DNA from: Antarcticimicrobium sp. | Lineage (GTDB): Bacteria > Pseudomonadota > Alphaproteobacteria > Rhodobacterales > Rhodobacteraceae | Direction of reading: 5' to 3' | DNA: 64,000 bases | Assembly: GCF_029212575.1 (NCBI RefSeq) | Contig: NZ_JARGPK010000091.1 | Span: forward strand, 1 to 64,000 | Shown here: in pieces, positions 61,936-64,000 of the stretch | Layout: each line of letters starts with the position of its first letter | How positions within the stretch are numbered: the first letter of the stretch is position 1 | The notes under the pieces: model-generated | Seen by the model: only the letters and a program-made list of their open reading frames with translations | Database searches by the model: none | What the model was told of the DNA's origin: nothing | Program-made: the position numbers and the translations under genes

Positions 61936-62673
61936 TCAGAGCCCGGTTTCCTCCAGCGCCCGCTGCAGCAGCGGCGCCAGCCGTTCGGCCCATTCGCGCT
62001 GCCCCGCCTCCTCCGCGATCAGGTCGTTGCGCAGTTCGATCAGCACGTTGGGCCGCCCCTGCTGCAGCGCGTGCCGGTCGATGGAATCGCCCGGCAGGTG
62101 GCCGCTGTAGGGCTGGTTGTCGCCCACCGTCAGATCGCCCTCCGCCTCCAGCAGACGGATCAGCGGCTGCGCCAGCCGGTCGTCGCTGGCATAGAGTACG
62201 CCGACCTCCCAGGGGCGCGGATCGCGTCCGCGCAGCTGCCGGGTAAAGCTATGAATCGAAATGAGAATTGCATGGGGCAGGGCGGCCAGCCGCGCCAGCG
62301 CCGCATGGTAGGGACGATAGCAAAGTTCCAGCCGCCGCTCGCGTTCGGTGGCGTCGGCATCGCGGTTGGCCGGGATCACAGAGCCGTCGTAAAGCTTCAT
62401 CAGCAGCGTCGGGTCGTCCTCGCCCCGGTTGGGGTCGATCACCAGCCGCGAGAAATGCGATGCGATCACCGGCCCGTTCAGCAGCTCGCCCAGGTGCCGC
62501 GCGACGCCGTAGGCGCCCACGTCATAGGCGATATGGCGCTCCATGTCCGGGCGCGGCAAGCCCAGGTCGCCACCGCCCACCTGCGGCGGCACGGTATTGG
62601 TTGCATGGTCGCAAGTGACCAGCCAGCGGCCGGGGCGGGTTTCGCCGTGAAGAAAATATGGGGTATACGTCAT
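61936..62673 (-). CDS. N-formylglutamate amidohydrolase family protein
   Basis: A 245-residue zinc hydrolase of the FGase family: RWLVTCDHATNTVPP, HIAYDVGAYGVARHL, ILISIHSFTRQL and GVLYASDDRLAQPL. These enzymes release formate from N-formylglutamate or hydrolyse related acyl amino acids. It is divergent from pyk and upstream of DUF1244 on the same strand. No hut genes are near. Confidence 0.85.
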   Translation of the reverse strand: MTYTPYFLHGETRPGRWLVTCDHATNTVPPQVGGGDLGLPRPDMERHIAYDVGAYGVARHLGELLNGPVIASHFSRLVIDPNRGEDDPTLLMKLYDGSVIPANRDADATERERRLELCYRPYHAALARLAALPHAILISIHSFTRQLRGRDPRPWEVGVLYASDDRLAQPLIRLLEAEGDLTVGDNQPYSGHLPGDSIDRHALQQGRPNVLIELRNDLIAEEAGQREWAERLAPLLQRALEETGL

Positions 62674-62815
62674 CTGCCTGTCATCGCTTTGCCGTTTCCT
62701 TTAGGGCAGTTGCCGGGGAATGGGAATTGGGCAATAAGCGGTGGGCCGCTGTTTGCGGTAACATGACCCGCCCGCGCGCGCGATGCGCCGGGCATTTACG
62801 CGAGGAGAATGCGGA

Positions 62816-64000
62816 ATGAGGCGTCTGCGAAACGTCAAGATCGTCGCCACCCTGGGGCCCGCGTCGGAGGATTACGACACCATCCGCGCCCTGCACGAGG
62901 CCGGGGCCGACGTGTTCCGCCTGAACATGAGCCACGGCAGCCACGACGAGATCCGCGAAAAGCACCGCATCATCCGCGAGGTCGAGCGCGACCTCGACAG
63001 CCCGATCGCCATCCTCGCTGACCTGCAGGGGCCGAAGCTGCGCGTCGGCACCTTCGCCGCCGGTCCGCAGGAGCTGGAGGCGGGCGCGGCGTTCCGTTTT
63101 GACCTCGACCCCGCGCCGGGGGATGGCGCGCGGGTCTGCCTGCCGCACCCGGAGATCTTCCAGGCCCTCGCGCCGGGTGCGACGCTGCTGGTCAACGATG
63201 GCAAGATCCGCCTCAAGGTCGAAACCTGCGGCGCCGATTTCGCCGAGTGCACGGTAATCGCCGGCGGCGAGATTTCCGACCGCAAGGGCGTCAACGTGCC
63301 CGACGTGGTGCTGCCGCTGGCGGCGCTGTCGGACAAGGACCGCGCCGATCTGGAGTTTGTCTGCACGCTCGGTGTGGACTGGCTGGCGCTGTCCTTCGTC
63401 CAGCGCGCCGAGGATGTCGAAGAGGCGCGCGCGCTGACCGACGGGCGCGCCGCGCTTCTGGCCAAGATCGAGAAACCCTCGGCGGTGGATCTGTTCGACG
63501 AGATCCTCGCCGCCTCTGACGGGATCATGGTGGCGCGCGGCGATCTCGGGGTCGAACTGCCGGTGCAGAAAGTTCCACCAATCCAGAAACGTCTGATCCG
63601 CAAGTGCCGGGCCGCGGCCAAGCCGGTGATCGTGGCCACCCAGATGCTGGAAAGCATGATCGACAGCCCGATGCCCACCCGCGCCGAGGTTTCGGATGTC
63701 GCCGCGGCGATCTACGAGGGCACCGACGCGATCATGCTCAGTGCGGAATCGGCGGCCGGGCATTACCCGGTCGAGGCGGTTCAGACCATGGACAAGGTCG
63801 CCGCCGAGGTCGAGGGCGACCCGAACTACCCGGAGATCATCGCCGCCTCGCGCAAGGCCGAGGGGCATTCGATTGCCGATGCCATGGTGGCCGCCGCGCG
63901 CGAGATCGCCGAGACCACGGACATCAAGGCGATCTGCTGTTTCACCCAGAGCGGGACAACCGCGCTGCTGACCGCGCGGGAACGGCCGGGCGTGCCGATC
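62816..64000 (+). CDS. pyk: pyruvate kinase, 5' part (runs off the window)
   Basis: The first 395 residues of a ~480-residue glycolytic enzyme making pyruvate and ATP from phosphoenolpyruvate. [46 protein letters not shown], the active-site block [33 protein letters not shown] and ATQMLESMI…PTRAEVSDV are all present. ATG 62816 follows GAGGAG. There is no break up to the window edge. Confidence 0.93.
   Translation, partial: MRRLRNVKIVATLGPASEDYDTIRALHEAGADVFRLNMSHGSHDEIREKHRIIREVERDLDSPIAILADLQGPKLRVGTFAAGPQELEAGAAFRFDLDPAPGDGARVCLPHPEIFQALAPGATLLVNDGKIRLKVETCGADFAECTVIAGGEISDRKGVNVPDVVLPLAALSDKDRADLEFVCTLGVDWLALSFVQRAEDVEEARALTDGRAALLAKIEKPSAVDLFDEILAASDGIMVARGDLGVELPVQKVPPIQKRLIRKCRAAAKPVIVATQMLESMIDSPMPTRAEVSDVAAAIYEGTDAIMLSAESAAGHYPVEAVQTMDKVAAEVEGDPNYPEIIAASRKAEGHSIADAMVAAAREIAETTDIKAICCFTQSGTTALLTARERPGVPI

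Overview
The window is GC-rich DNA from an alphaproteobacterium, almost certainly a marine-type member of the Rhodobacteraceae (Roseobacter group). The evidence is the gene set: DUF6638 and DUF1523 genes, a GT14/DUF5928 glycosyltransferase, TRAP transporters, pobA with a PobR-type regulator, a malyl-CoA lyase of the ethylmalonyl-CoA pathway, dgcN/dgcA and ubiTUV. Most of it is dense, ordinary chromosome with many 4-bp ATGA gene overlaps. It is interrupted by short patches of lower GC that carry mobile debris or accessory genes.

Layout. 1-507: the end of a decayed IS5-type element that has replaced the 5' end of a DUF6638 gene. 529-5853: envelope genes, a GT14 glycosyltransferase facing a sulfotransferase, and a frameshifted smpB. 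5922-12371: a ferritin-like DUF2202 protein with a palindromic operator, mercaptopyruvate sulfurtransferase plus aromatic aminotransferase, hemE, and pobR/pobA. 12532-21408: enoyl-CoA hydratase, then an XRE-cupin regulator facing a seven-gene catabolic operon (FAD oxidase, TRAP transporter, M81 MlrC-like protein, alpha/beta hydrolase, ornithine cyclodeaminase-like enzyme). 21511-31878: RND pump, D,D-carboxypeptidase, HAD, clpS, rsmC-like, an SDR lacking its catalytic lysine, hemF. 32012-34284: a CHAD protein translationally coupled to a ParA ATPase. 34289-35945: repeats followed by a low-GC Panacea (SocA-like) two-gene module. 36519-41757: a paired repeat, MATE pump, regulators and small proteins. 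41807-45975: NsrR-like regulator facing a truncated haemoglobin, then fau-ubiT-ubiU-ubiV (O2-independent ubiquinone synthesis). 45995-47335: a graveyard of SDR, IS21, IS3 and serine-recombinase fragments ending at tRNA-Ala(GGC). 47475-55947: TIGR02300, YgjP, GntR, lytic transglycosylase, an accA carrying two in-frame amber codons, AraC/GyrI genes, a PA14 protein, a racemase and malyl-CoA lyase. 56220-59185: a D-glutamate operon (dgcN, dgcA, D-amino-acid transaminase). 59241-64000: DODA-type dioxygenase, a low-GC TIR-domain gene, DUF1244, N-formylglutamate amidohydrolase and the start of pyk.

The most unusual signals are these. Three related ~43-bp mini-elements each lie inside a dead transposase reading frame. 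Two copies of a paired 27-bp repeat have an identical 64-bp period and lie 25 kb apart. A CHAD-ParA gene pair suggests positioning of polyphosphate granules. There is a Zn-knuckle/low-complexity/TIR protein, and a Panacea module with an unrecognised partner. Core genes smpB and accA appear broken; this needs checking against reads before it is believed. All assignments come from reading motifs and overall resemblance; no database search was possible.
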